A DNA stretch of 64,000 nt, from contig CM041531.1 of NCBI GenBank assembly GCA_023238725.1, positions 5,914,354 to 5,978,353 on the forward strand, written 5' to 3'. Each line of letters opens with the position of its first letter. Within the stretch, counting starts at the first letter, position 1. A program made the translations under genes and the position numbers. Below the pieces are notes generated by a model that made no database searches, was not told the DNA's origin, and worked only from the letters and a program-made list of their open reading frames with translations. This document shows positions 13,152 through 26,078 of this stretch, in pieces. The DNA is from Scortum barcoo (Eukaryota; Chordata; Actinopteri; Centrarchiformes; Terapontidae).

Positions 13152-14194
13152 GATAGTGTGGTTCCCCTGGCAATTAATGACACAAAGCCCACTCCATTTT
13201 ATTAGGATTTTGTAAAAAATGCAGTAAAACACTCTTGTCTGAGGGCTTGTCTGAGTTATCCTAAAAGCCATGATTATATGGCAAATAACAGTAAACAGGA
13301 CAACATGCTGAACAGATTTCCATCAGATCAACTGGGAATTTTTTTCCAAAGTTTCAGGATACTTTGATAAAACCATGTGAAATTCTGATGAGTAGAATTA
13401 GCAGAAAGAAGGAAATCTCTGCTGTTTGTGTCCCTTTTAATATGCCACTAAAACTGTAATGACATTAAATATTCTTGTGACGTTCGTTTTAATATTCCTG
13501 GTAAAAAGATTACAGCACACCTTGAATCTTACATATTCATAATGATCACAAGAGAATTTTAGCTTTAAAATTAAAAAAAATTATTTTTAAAAAAAATAAA
13601 TTGGCCATGACAGTATCAAGTGTATACCTAAAAGAATGGGAAACAAGGGCGTTGTGTAAGTTAACACAAAGTTAAAACACATTCAGCTGTCACTAAATGG
13701 CTTTAAAGTGTTGGACAGATATAAGGAGTGTGTTATTTGATGGACTAAAACATGCTAAAGTCCATTTTTATCTCTAAAGAAAAGCAAGTGATTTGACGGA
13801 CATTAATTATGACTTAAAAAATACACAAAATATATCCTTCATCTTTGGATGCAGTAACATCCTCAAACATCTGTGAGTTGGTGCGTGCATGTGTTTTGTA
13901 TGCGTGTGTGTGTTTGACTGTTTTGTTTTTGTTTTTTTTTTGTCTGAGCAGCACCATCTCAGGCTGCCGCAGAACGAGCCAGACATTAGGATGGGCTTTG
14001 GCAGGTGGGAGGCAGGTCCAGGGAAAGATCAATGCAATTTGCAAAGTGCCTTCCACACAATCTCAGAGTTGGATTGTCTCCAGTGCTAAGAGCGAGAGGT
14101 ACACAGGCAAGGATAAAAGTCATGACTCAACTTAACTTCAGCAAAACTCTACGCCTTTTTTTTTCACCCGGACTGTCAGAGATGACAGGGCTAA

Positions 14195-14215
14195 CAGAGA
14201 GAGAGAGAGAGAGAG
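14195..14215. repeat. (GA)n microsatellite
   Basis: A short uninterrupted AG run of about 21 bases. Confidence 0.8.
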
Positions 14216-15734
14216 TGCAATCTGCATCTCCTGTCTGCCATGCCGGCGTTCAGCAGTAAATACATCTCTGCGTGTTGTAGGCAAACAGGACAACTATCGG
14301 GACATCCTGGTACAGCAGGATTGATACCATCGAACGTGTTCTACTTTATCCTTCAAACTGTAAAGTATTGCTCTACTCCTGCTTTGCCCCCAAGAGTAAA
14401 TCTTTATGAAAATCTAACTTTGTTCTCTCTTGAGCTGTCAGAGTGCACAGAGAACGATCTGCAATGTGCAATCTGCTGCTAATGTACAATTTGTACCTTT
14501 TATGATGAGGAAATAGTCAAACGTCATCATTTACTTGAGGGAAAGTTTAAAGTAGAGAGTAGAAATTTTCTGACAGGGACACGGCACATTTTTGAGACTA
14601 GTATTTGTGTAAAGGTGGAGACCGTGATTCTGGAGAAGGCTTGTTGATATTTGAACCAAGCAGCCGAACAAATACACCCCTCTGTGCACTGCTCCTTGGA
14701 CGCCCCCCTTGGACGCCCCCCCTCCTCAAATCCACGGATGCGCATTGCCAAGACAACAACACTGACATCTGGGCCAGCTCACCAAAAGAGAAATGTGGCA
14801 GAATCCAGAGCGTCTGCTGCCTGACCGTAAATTAGCTTCAATAAGTAACGTTACGCAGGAGAGGGTGTGCAATTCCAAGAGAGAGAACGTGAGGCCTGCC
14901 AGAGCAAGTGAAATAGTTTTATAACAAGTTGGCAAGGCAACATCACTGATGTTGTTTATGTGTCATTACTATCATGGTGATTTGGTCTGTGCCACACACT
15001 GGATGTGTTTTCAGCATGCTCACAGGATGGACTGTGAATTTGACAAAGAGTATATTAGATTATAACGCCACCTTTTAAGTTTTAATAAAACTAAATTAAA
15101 TATATCAAACACGTTCTTGTTTAATGTTTCAAGTATCTTGGGATATACAATTTTAAACAAGGCAAAAAATTCTCAAGCGTCTCATTTTTTTTGGCAGATG
15201 TGGCATCTACAGTATGTCTTCCTCGCGCTGACAGGAACACTGAGCCCTCAGATATTTTCAGGTCAAGGACAGAAACCATTTGGGCCTCCCACTCTCAAGT
15301 CTTTGGCTGGATCTTTGCCTCGCAGGTCCTCGGGGACGGGAGCTACAGTAGGACTCTAAAATAAGTCTGATGCGCTGGGCACAATCAATGGCTCCTCCAC
15401 AGCTGGCCTACTTTAGCTTGCCTCACACACTGATCTGTGATCGGCAAACAGCAGCTAAATGCATCCAGAAGCTTCCCACTAGTGACTGCCTTCAACACAT
15501 CTAATTTATTTTTCATTTTCTCTGCATCTTTCTTTCACTGTCACAGCTCTCACACACACGGTTTGAGAATAGTTTACTTCATGCAATTAAATTTTAATCT
15601 GAACAGGCTGCTCATAGAATTTAATCTTTACAACAGATATTTTTTTCTTTTATTATTCATCATAAAAAATGTATTCTCTTCATTTTTCGTTCGGTATAGT
15701 GGTCTGTTAAGATAATCTGTAAAATTAGGGGATA

Positions 15735-16170
15735 AACACTGACAGTAGTTGTCATGCTAGTTGACATAAGCACTGAAAGCAGTTGAAATATCCTTAAATA
15801 TGCTTATAAGTCCAAATGTAACCTCTGATAACAGTTGAATTGTCAGTTGAGGTTTAACTAGTGGTTAGTTGTAGTTGTTGCTGACTTATAAAGTGAAGTA
15901 AAAACACTGTCAGGAGTTGAAGTGTCCATTTTTAAGTAAATGCAGAATGCAGTTGAAATCTTGATATCAGCACTGTAAGGACTTAATGTTAAAGTGTAGG
16001 CACTTAAAGCAGATAATGTCAGCTGAAATCAAACACTGGAGTTTCAGTGTCAGTTTGCATGTAAGGACAGAAGACAAAAAAATCTGTAAATTGTCATCTG
16101 AAGTGTAAACCATGAAAGCAGTTGGATCATTAGTTGAACTGAGGTGTGTTATCCTCAGTCTTACTTTGCC
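15735..16170. repeat. degenerate tandem-motif region related to CACTGAAAGCAGTTGAAATG
   Basis: A diverged motif of the form CACTGAAAGCAGTTGAAATG(TCA) recurs in one orientation at about 15737, 15771, 15828, 15905, 15944, 15970, 16002 and 16110, with spacers that also look like degraded versions of it (GTCAGTTGA, AAGTGTAAAC). Copy spacing is irregular, roughly 25-80 bases. This looks like an old, decayed minisatellite or the repetitive interior of an element. I recall similar sequence as a dispersed repeat in spiny-rayed fish but cannot name a family. Confidence 0.6.
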
Positions 16171-16223
16171 TTGCAAGATGGCAAAATGAAATCTCACACT
16201 GAAGACAAAACATACACACGCTA

Positions 16224-16300
16224 TCAAGTCAAGTTTATTTATATTCAGTAAAATGACAAGTGTGTCCCAGGGGGCTCACAATCTGTTGTTGTTGTACAAT
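16224..16300 (-). mobile_element. possible retroelement 3' tail remnant, reverse orientation
   Basis: The start TCAAGTCAAGTTTATTTATA resembles the reverse complement of the tails of many fish LINE/SINE copies, which end in TATAAATAAACTTGACTTGA-like sequence. Only about 75 bases can be followed, and no coding part remains. Confidence 0.4.
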
Positions 16301-17924
16301 ATACTCATCATTAGGAAAAACTGTAGGAAAACATTAGAAAAACAATGACTAGATGGAGGCTGTAATTCTGTAAATAAGTAAATATATGTCATGTTAAAAA
16401 ACTATTAATTACTTGTTAAACATATAAATTACAGCTGTGTGAAAGAATTGAAGGTAATATATTAAAAATGTACAAGTTACACACTGTAGTTGCTGCAATG
16501 TAAGTGTCAGTAGAACTGTAGAGTATATGTATGGGTCGACAAAGGGGAAGGTTTGCATTGTAAAAAAGTTATATATACTGTATATTCAAAAGATTATGAA
16601 AGATATTAAAAATCTAAGTGAAACCATGTACCATGTACCACCACAAGAGGCTGAACATTTCGGAAGTATGTGAAAAAACAGTGAAAAAGCAGCCAGCTTT
16701 TTGGCTGGTGGCCTTCATCAGGGCCATCATAAAACACATTCACTACACATCAGATATCACTAAAAGCCATAAAGGTTCTGTAACTTTCAAAATGAAAGTA
16801 TGGAAAAAAAAGTTCAGTCACCCTGGACACATACTCACATGAGAATGCCCATTTCTAGCAGAGCTATGTGATTGGAGAGAGAATGGAGACCATAATAGTA
16901 TCTATGAATCAGAAACCATGGAGGGTCTGCGGTAAGGGCTCTTTGTCTGGGTTTACAGAAGACCTGTTGGGGGAATGAGAGCAGCGTGAGCACAGGTCAG
17001 ACTGAATAGCCGAGTTCACTTCGGCTACATCAGGAAACAACGGTACCAGTGACTGTCAAGTAAATGGAAGTCTAAGCCTATTCTTAGCCAGACCCTTTGC
17101 TGTAGCACAAGCTGTGAATTACAGAGCTTGGTAAGGTGGAGAGTTTCTGGGTGAGAAAGTGCAGACTGGCTTGTTTCCCTGACGAGTGAAAGTATGTTGT
17201 GCCTTTCCACCTTGTGAAGAAACGGAGAAGAAGCGCATCTGTTGATTGGAAAAGATTTTTGGTGTACTCGTTTTGTTGTCCGTTACAAATGTACAGCATC
17301 TTACTGTCCACTTCCTGCATCTAACAGTAAGATACCATTGTACATCCTAAAAGATGGACTCACATTTAGCCAGCGTCACAGTGCATAATCAACACTTTTC
17401 TCAGAGCTTTGGAAGTGTTTTATAAAGCTGAGTGGCTAAAATAGTTCTTAACACATCCATGAGGTCCAAAATATTTGATGTATTTAATCCACTTAATTTC
17501 AGCACAAACTCTTCTACAAACTACAATCCAAAGATGTTTGAGGTCTGCAAGTATTTACAGATGCATGAGAGCAGATGTCTTTTAATTAAATCTCTTTCAT
17601 CCATCCCAAGCAGCTTTTTATTGTCTACTTACAGTTCAGAAAAAGAACACCATATTGTATGTATATGTATAATACGTGATACTGCACCCGCCCAAATCTG
17701 TTTGAGTATGAAACACTCAACCTATATGGACTTGAGAGGGGACTGTAAAATGTTTTCAATTTTCAGAGCAGAAAAACAGGTGCTAAGTCAAATTTGGTTT
17801 TTGCAAGGAAGAATAGAGCACGCTGGATTAGCATAAATGCTCAGTAAAGCTTGGACTTCATCACTGCTCCCATTTGTGGTTTACCTTCTTCTGCTCCCCG
17901 TCAGTGCTGAACAAAAACAAACCT

Positions 17925-18155
17925 TAAATACAGTTTGTTTGCGGATGCAGGCTTTTAAAAATGGCGGCTTAAATAAAATGCTGGGAATACTCAACCAATC
18001 AGAAATGTCGAGCGCTGCAAGGCCCACCCCAAAAAGTTCCTGTACTGTTGAAAAGTACTAACCACCCAAGGAGGGACTTACTGGGGGGTTAAATAATGTC
18101 TCTAAACTTAATTCAGACCCTGGTACCCGTGGTGGAAAAGCACTGTTGTTCTGTT
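17925..18155. mobile_element. interspersed DNA-transposon-like relic, family not determined
   Basis: The block contains AAAAATGGCGGCTTAAATAA, then CAACCAATCAGAAATGTCGA, a GTTGAAAAGTAC motif, GGGGGGTTAAATAA, and an ATTCAGACCCTGGTACC end followed by GTGGAAAAGCAC. I recall this order as part of a common non-autonomous fish DNA element, but I cannot place its ends or target duplication here. No coding capacity is present. Confidence 0.4.
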
Positions 18156-20399
18156 GATAAAGGAAGTAACTTTAACTTTCTAACTTACTCACTCAATTTT
18201 AATCTACAATAGAAGTTATGACAGATAAACAAGCCGAAAGCAGTGCTCTCAGGGTAGCCAATGAAAAGACTTAGAAAGTGATCCTGACAAGTCAGGAGAA
18301 GAACAGGGCAGGTTAATGTGTGCAAAATCTGGCAAACTTGACAGTATTATGTGCAATGATTGAGATGAGAACTAGGAATTCCTCTGGGTACTACTACTCA
18401 GTGGTTATTGAGATATTTCAGTCTGGGCTTCACCCTAGATTTAAATTTAAAAATCTAGTATTTTTAGGCTATCTATTCTCAGAAAAAAAAAGAAAAAGGA
18501 AAAAAACAACTACTACTACAAACTTTTAAGGCTGCCTTTCGTCTTCTAAAATCTGTGGACTTTCAAGGATTTTCAAGGCTAGAGGGAATGCACCGCAGAG
18601 ATCTTGGGCTTAGTAACTGAGCAAAATTGTATTCCTACTGATGTGCTACTCTCTGTATATGGGCTGAGGGGCACTTTCAATAAGAGGGAGAAAGAGAGAG
18701 GAGAGAGAAAGAGAGGTGCATGACTGGCAGCCATGAGAATGTCATTAGGATTAGCTGTAAAATGTAGGCCATCCTCCATTTTCCCAGTATGGCCCACAGA
18801 GCAGAGAGAGCAGCAGAGAACACCTTATGTGTGCAGTAAAGCAAATATACAGCACAGAGAGGAGGAAATACCAAGCAGCTCACCATTGTAAGAGTTTTTT
18901 TTGGTTTGGTTTATTACTTTCAGTGTTTTTATCGATTTTAATCATCATACATCTTGGGGAGGAAGACAGCGAAGCTAATAATCTGGTTGTGTCCCTCTGA
19001 TCTTCAGGAGGTACTTCATTCTGTTCACTTACAGGTTAACTGCGCAATGAAATAAAACATTTGCATCACATCCTGTTAAGTAAACACTGTCGGCGCTCGC
19101 ATAAACCATCAGCGGTGAATGTTTTCCTCTGTGCAGGATTGTGTGTTGCTAGGTAAAACATTGCTCTATTTTTCATATAGACTATAAAGAATCGCCTGTC
19201 CAGTACCAACATTTATTCATCCATCCATTCTATTCATTGCAAGCTTGTACTAAAACCACATTTTGTTCACACTTGTTTAATATTTGGAGACTTTTTCTTG
19301 TAGTTACAACTTCCAGACCTTATAACTTTGAATTAGTCATATCTGGCAAACAAGTATAGCAGCTATGTTTGACATAATTAAGATATGCTGAGTAATAAGT
19401 AATTTTCTAAAGGTGTCACCCTCCCATGTTCCCAAATCTTAACAGCAGTGGACACCTGGTGGGTGGCAATTTCTGCCTTTGAACATGAGAAAATACTAAG
19501 CCGTTGCAGATCAAATATGAGATAATGCTCAGCTCAGCCATGCTGCGAAGAGTTTGAGTCATGTTTCACATCCTAATCAGCAGTAGAGCAAGACAGGCAC
19601 AAGTCTCATCTGTCTAATCAAGAAAAAACACACCACAGTCAAAGCACCAAATGCCACCGTGAGTGCTCTGTTTGTTCTGCAGAGGCTGAGAAAATATGCT
19701 GATCTCAGGCACACCTTTGAAAGCCTCAGGCCTGTGTAAATTAAAACAGCCAAACCAGACAGACACTGAGTTGAAATATTCTAATTTTGACTACTGACAA
19801 GAACATTATGACAAGTTTGTACAGTCTAATATTGACTAAAAGAGAAGGCACAAATTTTCGTGTGAGTTGGGTGAGTCGTCGTCTGAGCGAAAAGGTGTTG
19901 TTTTCTGGAAAATCAAACTTTTGGTGTGCTAGTACAGTGTGTTTTTACATCACAGCAGTGTATAAATACTGATGACATTGTGAGATCTATTAAGTCATGT
20001 CAAATGCTCAAAGAAAAACAAATGAATACAAAACATGATGAATTCTTTGAATCCCTCTGAGGACCACAGGGGCAGTAACGTTGCTATTCAAGCTATTCTT
20101 CACATTTTGGATTGATAAAAAACCTCCCCCATGTAGTTATAGATAGGTATAGATTAAATTAAAATATCAAATCCACAAATTGGCAGCAACCAAGAACCTG
20201 AGGTTTCATCACGAAACGTTTCTCTAAAAATGTGGAGTATTTATTCAGAAACACTCTGCACATGGATCAGTAAACAGAGGTAAAGTGTAAATATATCTGT
20301 AGCACTAAAAATTGTAACCTAGTTCAATTTCAAAGTATGTAGGTGTGACGTACTTGTTGCGTTGACTCCATTCCTCCTCTTTGAAATCATTTACTGAAG

Positions 20400-20523
20400 G
20401 GCTCATTATTTCCAGTTTTATTAAAGGAGGAAAACAACATGAAGAACAGAATTATTAGAATCAAGTCTGGTAGTTAAACACTAAGCCTGTCGCCATTTAG
20501 ACAGAAATGGAATCAAGGCAATT
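20400..20523 (+). repeat. 124-bp direct repeat, copy 1
   Basis: This copy aligns without gaps to 20860-20983 (117 of 124 identical by eye). The shared core includes GGTAGTTAAACACTAAGCCT and TCGCCATTTAGACAGAAATG. Similarity stops sharply on both sides. The DNA between the copies (20524-20859) does not resemble either copy. Family unknown. Confidence 0.9.
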
Positions 20524-20859
20524 CCTGGTAATGTAATGCTCAATTTGCAATATAATGCATCGCAGCACATAAACTATAAACTAGTTGGTTGTATTTTTGG
20601 TCCTCAGGGTATTTTGGGATCAGTGGTATAACACTCAATCAAACAACATTCTTACTGCAGTTCATACTTCACGATTAACATAGGTGACTATGACGTAATA
20701 GCTGTATAAATGAATGGGTAACGAGTAAAGACCCTACTGACAGTTTACACAATATCAGCCTGATGGTCGACAAACAGATGATAACGCAAAACATTGCTTA
20801 TGTGACTGACCAACATTTGTTTTTCCTTCTTTACATCGGTAAGGTTGCATAACCGAAAA

Positions 20860-20983
20860 GGCTCTTTATTTCCAGTTTTATTGCAGAAGGAAAACAACAT
20901 GAACAACAGAATTATTAAAATCAGGTCTGGTAGTTAAACACTAAGCCTGTCGCCATTTAGACAGAAATGGAATCAAGGCAATT
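20860..20983 (+). repeat. 124-bp direct repeat, copy 2
   Basis: This second copy starts exactly 460 bases after copy 1, in the same orientation and without indels; seven substitutions separate them. It could be the surviving ends of a small element with direct terminal repeats, or what is left of a tandem duplication whose interior was replaced. It does not begin TG or end CA, so it is not an obvious LTR pair. Confidence 0.9.
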
Positions 20984-22751
20984 ACCAGAATAATAGCAAG
21001 TGCATTCAGACTAAAAATGAGCACTTTCTTTTATAATTAGCATTGCCACCAAACAATAATTGACCTGAAAAATAATCAAGCCTCCCTCAGCTAGAGGCAT
21101 TCGAAAACTGATGGACAGTTCGTGTTATTTTCTCATGACATTAAGCGGGGTTTTTCAAGCTTTAGTTTCTTGCTTGCGGACATATAGGATGAGTCACTCT
21201 GATTCTGTGCTCATGTGGTCTGTAGTTTATGACAAATCCCCATCAATCTTGAGTTTGTCTTACAGTCTAGCTGGGCATCTACCAGCTATAGAGCTTAGTG
21301 TGAGATGGAGGATAGGGAATGAAGCAGAAGTAAGTTACTTCTATAAAAATAACCTTTAGTCATACATAAACTATGTCCTGGTAGTAGTACGAATCAAAAC
21401 AGCCAATCACAGCCAGGAGGAGCATCTGAAAGCATAAGCTAACACAATGGAGAACAACTAAACAGTGAAAAAACTGCCCAACCTTCCTTTGCCAATGATG
21501 ACAACAACGACAAGTAAACAGAGGTAGACCAGTGAAGAAAAGCAAGCTAAAATGAAACACCTTGAGAAGACTCTGTGGGAAAGGTTAGACTAGACCGCAC
21601 CCTAGAGAGTGGAAGGGACCTAGCACTCATTGAATTTTTCAAGTCAGTCCACTCCCTTGTCAATCATTGCTATTAGTTTAGTCAGGACTGGAATTGCGTA
21701 CCTGGTTACTGAAAGTGTATCGGATGGAGGATGAAAAAGGGCTGTCAGGTATACTTGCCTGCCTGCTGGTCCTTCTGTGATTCACATCCCCCTCATCTGT
21801 TATCATAACACAGCTGTTTCACTATGACTGCTGTGTTGAGGGAGTAGCAGAAATGCAAGTCAGCAAAGAAAAACCCATTTAAGAAAGAAGATTAGTGGAA
21901 GTCTATCCTGATTCATTCAAAGATAGATGTTACATCAAATCTACTATCCTCCAAATCTAATAATGGCTTTCTGGAAAGTTGTACAGTAATCAAAGTTTCC
22001 TTTTTTTTTTTTTCTCTTCCTTGGATGATATTTTAAACACAGGAACTCACACTAATTCCAAAGGAACCGATAATAAGATGAACGGGGGAAAAGGCAATTT
22101 ATCTCAGTGTGGCTTGCTTATATGAAAGAGCGGTCTGGCTTCATTGTGCCATCTGAGGTCTTTTAGTTTTAGAGCGGCTTCCTGGCCCCTGGGACTATCT
22201 ACCTGAATCATCCATTAATCTTCCGCTCAACAGAGGTCTCTACCACTGGCTGGTTATGCAAGGGCCCTATTGTCAGAATAATATAAAAGCATGTCACTCC
22301 ACCGGAAAGAAGCACTTACTGCTTGGTCTGTAATTGCTGTATTATCTGTGTGTTCATTGTCACTCACCATGAGGCTATAATTTGTTCTTGTTGTTGAAAG
22401 GTTTGGGTAATGGTAACACTAAATAAGAAAGAGGCGTAGTATTTACAGATGATTTATATCAAACAGAACTGGGCTCAGAGCACATCCATCGCTTCACAGC
22501 TATGCTTCTCTTAGGAAGGAAGTCAATCTGAGGCACAAGGATTCAGGAAATCCTGCCAGTGTCATTTATGTGCACATTAGTAGTCAAGACCACTCACATT
22601 GCCAGGAGCTAGGTGAGGAGAAAAAAAAAAGTGTCAACAGCGAATGTGTGACACTCCCCAGAACATCAGAAAAATATTTGTTTAAAAGCATGTCAACCTG
22701 GCTATGTACAGTAGGGGATGCACTTTCATGTAATTTTGTCGGAAATACAGA

Positions 22752-23251
22752 TGAGGGAGTTGGAGTCTGAAGGCGAAGCTCTCTATTTATCAGTCGGTTT
22801 ACGTTTCAATCCCCACATGTGGTCATGAGCTGCGGGTGGTGACTGATAGGATGAGATTAGAAATACAAGGGTATGAAATAGGTTTCCTTTGTAGGCAATC
22901 TGGGCTTAACCTTGGTGACAAGGTGAGAAGCTTGGATATCCCAAAGGAAGTCTGAGCAGAACTGCTGCTCCTTCATACTGAAAGGAGTCAGTTAAGGTGG
23001 TCCGGACTTTAATGCCTCTCTTCTGGATAGATCCAACTGGGAGGAGACCTTTGTGCGGACCCAAAATACACTGGATGTCTAATAAATCACATGTGGCCTG
23101 AGAATGGCAAATGATTGGTGAAGACGGGAGATGGAGAATATGGCTAGGGAGAAGGACCTATGGGCTACCATCCTTAGCGTGCTGCCATCGCAACTCTAGA
23201 TGGATTGATATTGCCCCGGTGAATAAATGGTTGAAAATAGATGGATGGATA
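22752..23251 (+). mobile_element. RTE/Rex3-like LINE, 5'-truncated 3' end with GATG tail
   Basis: The + strand reads as the decayed C-terminal end of an RTE-type LINE polyprotein. Recognisable blocks are GGCGAAGCTCTCTATTTATC, CGGTTTACGTTTCAATCCCC, ATGTGGTCATGAGCTGCGGG, GGTGAGAAGCTTGG, CTGCTGCTCCTTCATACTGA, AGGAGTCAGTTAAGGTGG and GGGAGGAGACC. The element ends in AGATGGATGGATA, matching the GATG-repeat tails of Rex3-type elements. Frame breaks make it inactive. The 5' truncation is typical of target-primed insertion. Assignment is from memory of the fish consensus and is strong because of the length of collinear similarity. Confidence 0.82.
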
Positions 23252-26078
23252 TAGCTATGGGCAGGAGTCAATGCAGTCTTTCTATCTGAGGAACTGTGGG
23301 CCTTGACTTAAGGTGATGGAGTGACATCGCTTGAGCAGAGTGAGAGAGAGATATCAGACAACCAAAGAACAGATTTATTTTGTGCACAGGTTTGTGTGTG
23401 TGTGTGTGAGAGTGTGTGAAGCAGGGGAACTGTGCAGAGTTTCCCATCGTAAGTTGGGTACCCAACACAACAAGACTTTTTCAAAGACCCCAGCTATAAT
23501 TTTTCCAGTCTGGAGTGGATAGAGATTTACCAGTGAACTTAAGAACAACACCCGTTTCCAGCATCATAGTAACACACTACAGTATAACACCATCACATTA
23601 CCTTATGCCCTGCTCCTAGATGCAGAGGATAATGAACTGGATTAAACAGTTTGAACAATTGACCAATCCTGGGATTGCTTGCTTACTTTAATAATAAAAG
23701 ATATCATCTCTCAGCACCATAATCTGGCATATGTATAGTTAAGGTCTGGTTAATTTCAGGAAACTAAAGCTACTTGATTAAGATTGCAGAGCGGTTAGCA
23801 TCACGGTCCACAGAAACCAACACAATTTGCAAATACACCATGAAGACACACTGTGGTGTTTCAAAGTCACACAATTTGCGCACCCAATCATCCACACAAT
23901 CTCCTTCTCAAAGATAATTGTTATTTGCACAACTGCAGGAAGTTTCTTTTGAGGGAAATGGAAGCACAGTTTGGTTTAAACCATTCGATCAATGCTTTTT
24001 TTTTCTTGTGAGCACTGTCCTATGTAGCCATATCTGTCACCATTTTCTACACTTTTCATGAAGAGATAACAATTTCAGGTACAACACAGCTAAAAGTTTG
24101 AAGTACACAGGAGAGTAAGAAAGTGCCTGTTCCCTTTGATGTTTTATTTTTTGGAAAGAGTTTTAGTTTCTGTCTATCAGTGTCCTACCACTACCTGTCC
24201 TGTCTCTTCTCTCTCTGATTCCCTCAGATGGACAGTTGATAAAAAAATACTTTCATCACCAGCACTGGATCATTGCTTGCAATATACAACCAAATTTGGA
24301 GTATGGCTGCATTACACAGTAATTTCTGGACGTGGGTCCAGGGGAGGACTGAAATAATAATTTGACTCTATCCCAGGCCAACCTGTCAATGCAAACCACT
24401 AAGTTTCTCACATTTTCTTTTAGATCACAGCAAATGTTCATTAACCTGTGTTTGTACTTCTATTAACCTTTGCGTACATCCACATTTAGTGAAACTGAAC
24501 ACAAGCTACAACAATCTAAGTATAATACAAATATTTATTCTCCTGTGTCTGTAAGGAAAACAGCACAAAAGTGAAATAATTGTGTATATACACATGGACT
24601 GTACATAAATACATTTATATACACTCTGTGATGTACATCTATAAACTGAGTCAATTAAACTTAACTGTAATTACATAAGTGAGTATAATACCAAGATGAG
24701 GATAATGCCAAAGTTTGAAAAGGAGAAATATAAAAGTTTTGACTCAAAGCAAACGTTGTTTCACTTTTGTCAGAATATTAAGAGTCACTGCGTTACTTCA
24801 GAGTAATCAGTCATTTCTATTTGCCAGCCATGCTGTTTCAGGGGTGTGTGTGTCTTTGTGTGTGCGTGTTTTAGTTAAGTGATCTGATCACATACTGATA
24901 AACATTTAACTGCATATTTAGCCTTCTCTTTGTTATTTCCTTCCTCTCTGCTCCATTTTGTGTTTTTGAGTTGGTGTCTACTGTAGAGAGAAGAACCTTT
25001 TCAAAATAAGAGCACTTTCTCCTAATCTTTAAGGTTTGCATTGTGACGGGCTCTGAAGTTTGAGGCTTTTAAAAACTCATGCTGCACAGTCCTAGGGTTG
25101 TCATGCAGCTCTGTCTACTGTTTTTTTTTTTCTTTTTTCCAGTCTAGTTTAATTTCTTTTCACAGTTTCAGTGAGAACAATGCAATGAAGAAAAACAAGA
25201 CATAGAAAGACATAAATGTACACATATATTGTACTATTGAAGCTTACAGATCCAACTTGTCTCAAGTTTACCATACAATAGCATTCAGCTTTTGGCTAAA
25301 GTACAGGAACTGTCACCCATAAAGCTGCGACAGAGTAATGGTGAGACCTAAAACCTATACACATTTTAATCAGATGAATTCCTTGCTGTGATCATTAACA
25401 ATATTTGAATGAGTGGGTTAAATTTGCAGGTCCTTCCCCACCACTGCTGAACATGTTTTACTTCATTTCCACCTCCGCAACCTCTGCAAGGTGTGAACTC
25501 TCTAATTTCAGGGGTTGGGAAGTCCATATGGACTTTAGGGCTGCTTACACGATGTGATGGGTGTTATTTTAGCATATGGCACCCCACTTCCTCTGAGTAG
25601 CTAATTTGGGTCCATGGAAATGAAATGTGTGCACCGTGTATTTACTGTAAGGCACTCCTCCATTTGTTCTCTAATAATAACGTTCAGAGAGAATGCCATC
25701 AAGGCTCAATCAGCTTTAAAAGCACTGCTCTCAATGGCTAATAATCAGAACTCAATTTCTATAAATTGCATACTTGGCTATAAAAGTATTTAAAGATGTA
25801 AACCATATAATGCGAAGTCTGCATTTAATGTTTCCCACAAAAAAAAAGCACCAAATTAGAGGGCATGCCTTAGCTTCGCCTTTGCATAATGTTACAGTAT
25901 GAGACAACCATAATGAGGTGATTCAATGGCCCATGATGCCAGAGATGACACATACCACAAACAGAGTCCTCTCTATAATCTTCAACACTGGCATTAGGTA
26001 TATTGTGTGAAAATAAGTCTTCACGTTCCAGATTTCATTATTAGCAGCTGGTTATGTGAACACTTTCAGGAAGCAATG
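23252..26078. other. intergenic region, no recognised gene
   Basis: No gene is recognised. It contains GT-rich tracts near 23394-23417 and 24844-24870 and poly-T near 25122-25132. The 25540-25990 stretch has an even, non-repetitive texture with several TAAT cores and may be conserved regulatory DNA. Confidence 0.55.

Larger units (their letters stand above)
12533..15734. other. intergenic region, no recognised gene
   Basis: No coding segment is recognised. The stretch contains the four-hairpin cluster at 13035-13151, a GA microsatellite at 14195-14215 and a short tandem duplication of GGACGCCCCCC near 14698-14720. Confidence 0.55.
16301..22751. other. intergenic region, no recognised gene
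   Basis: No coding exon is recognised in this 6.4 kb on either strand. It holds a DNA-transposon relic near 17.9-18.2 kb, a purine-rich GAGAGA tract near 18682-18715, the 460-bp-spaced direct repeat pair at 20.4 and 20.9 kb and poly-T at about 22001-22013. The rest is A+T-rich DNA without visible structure. Confidence 0.55.

Noticed and set aside
25645..25665. TAAGGCAC, a miR-124-like seed
   Set aside because: Eight-base match only, with no hairpin; expected by chance in 64 kb.
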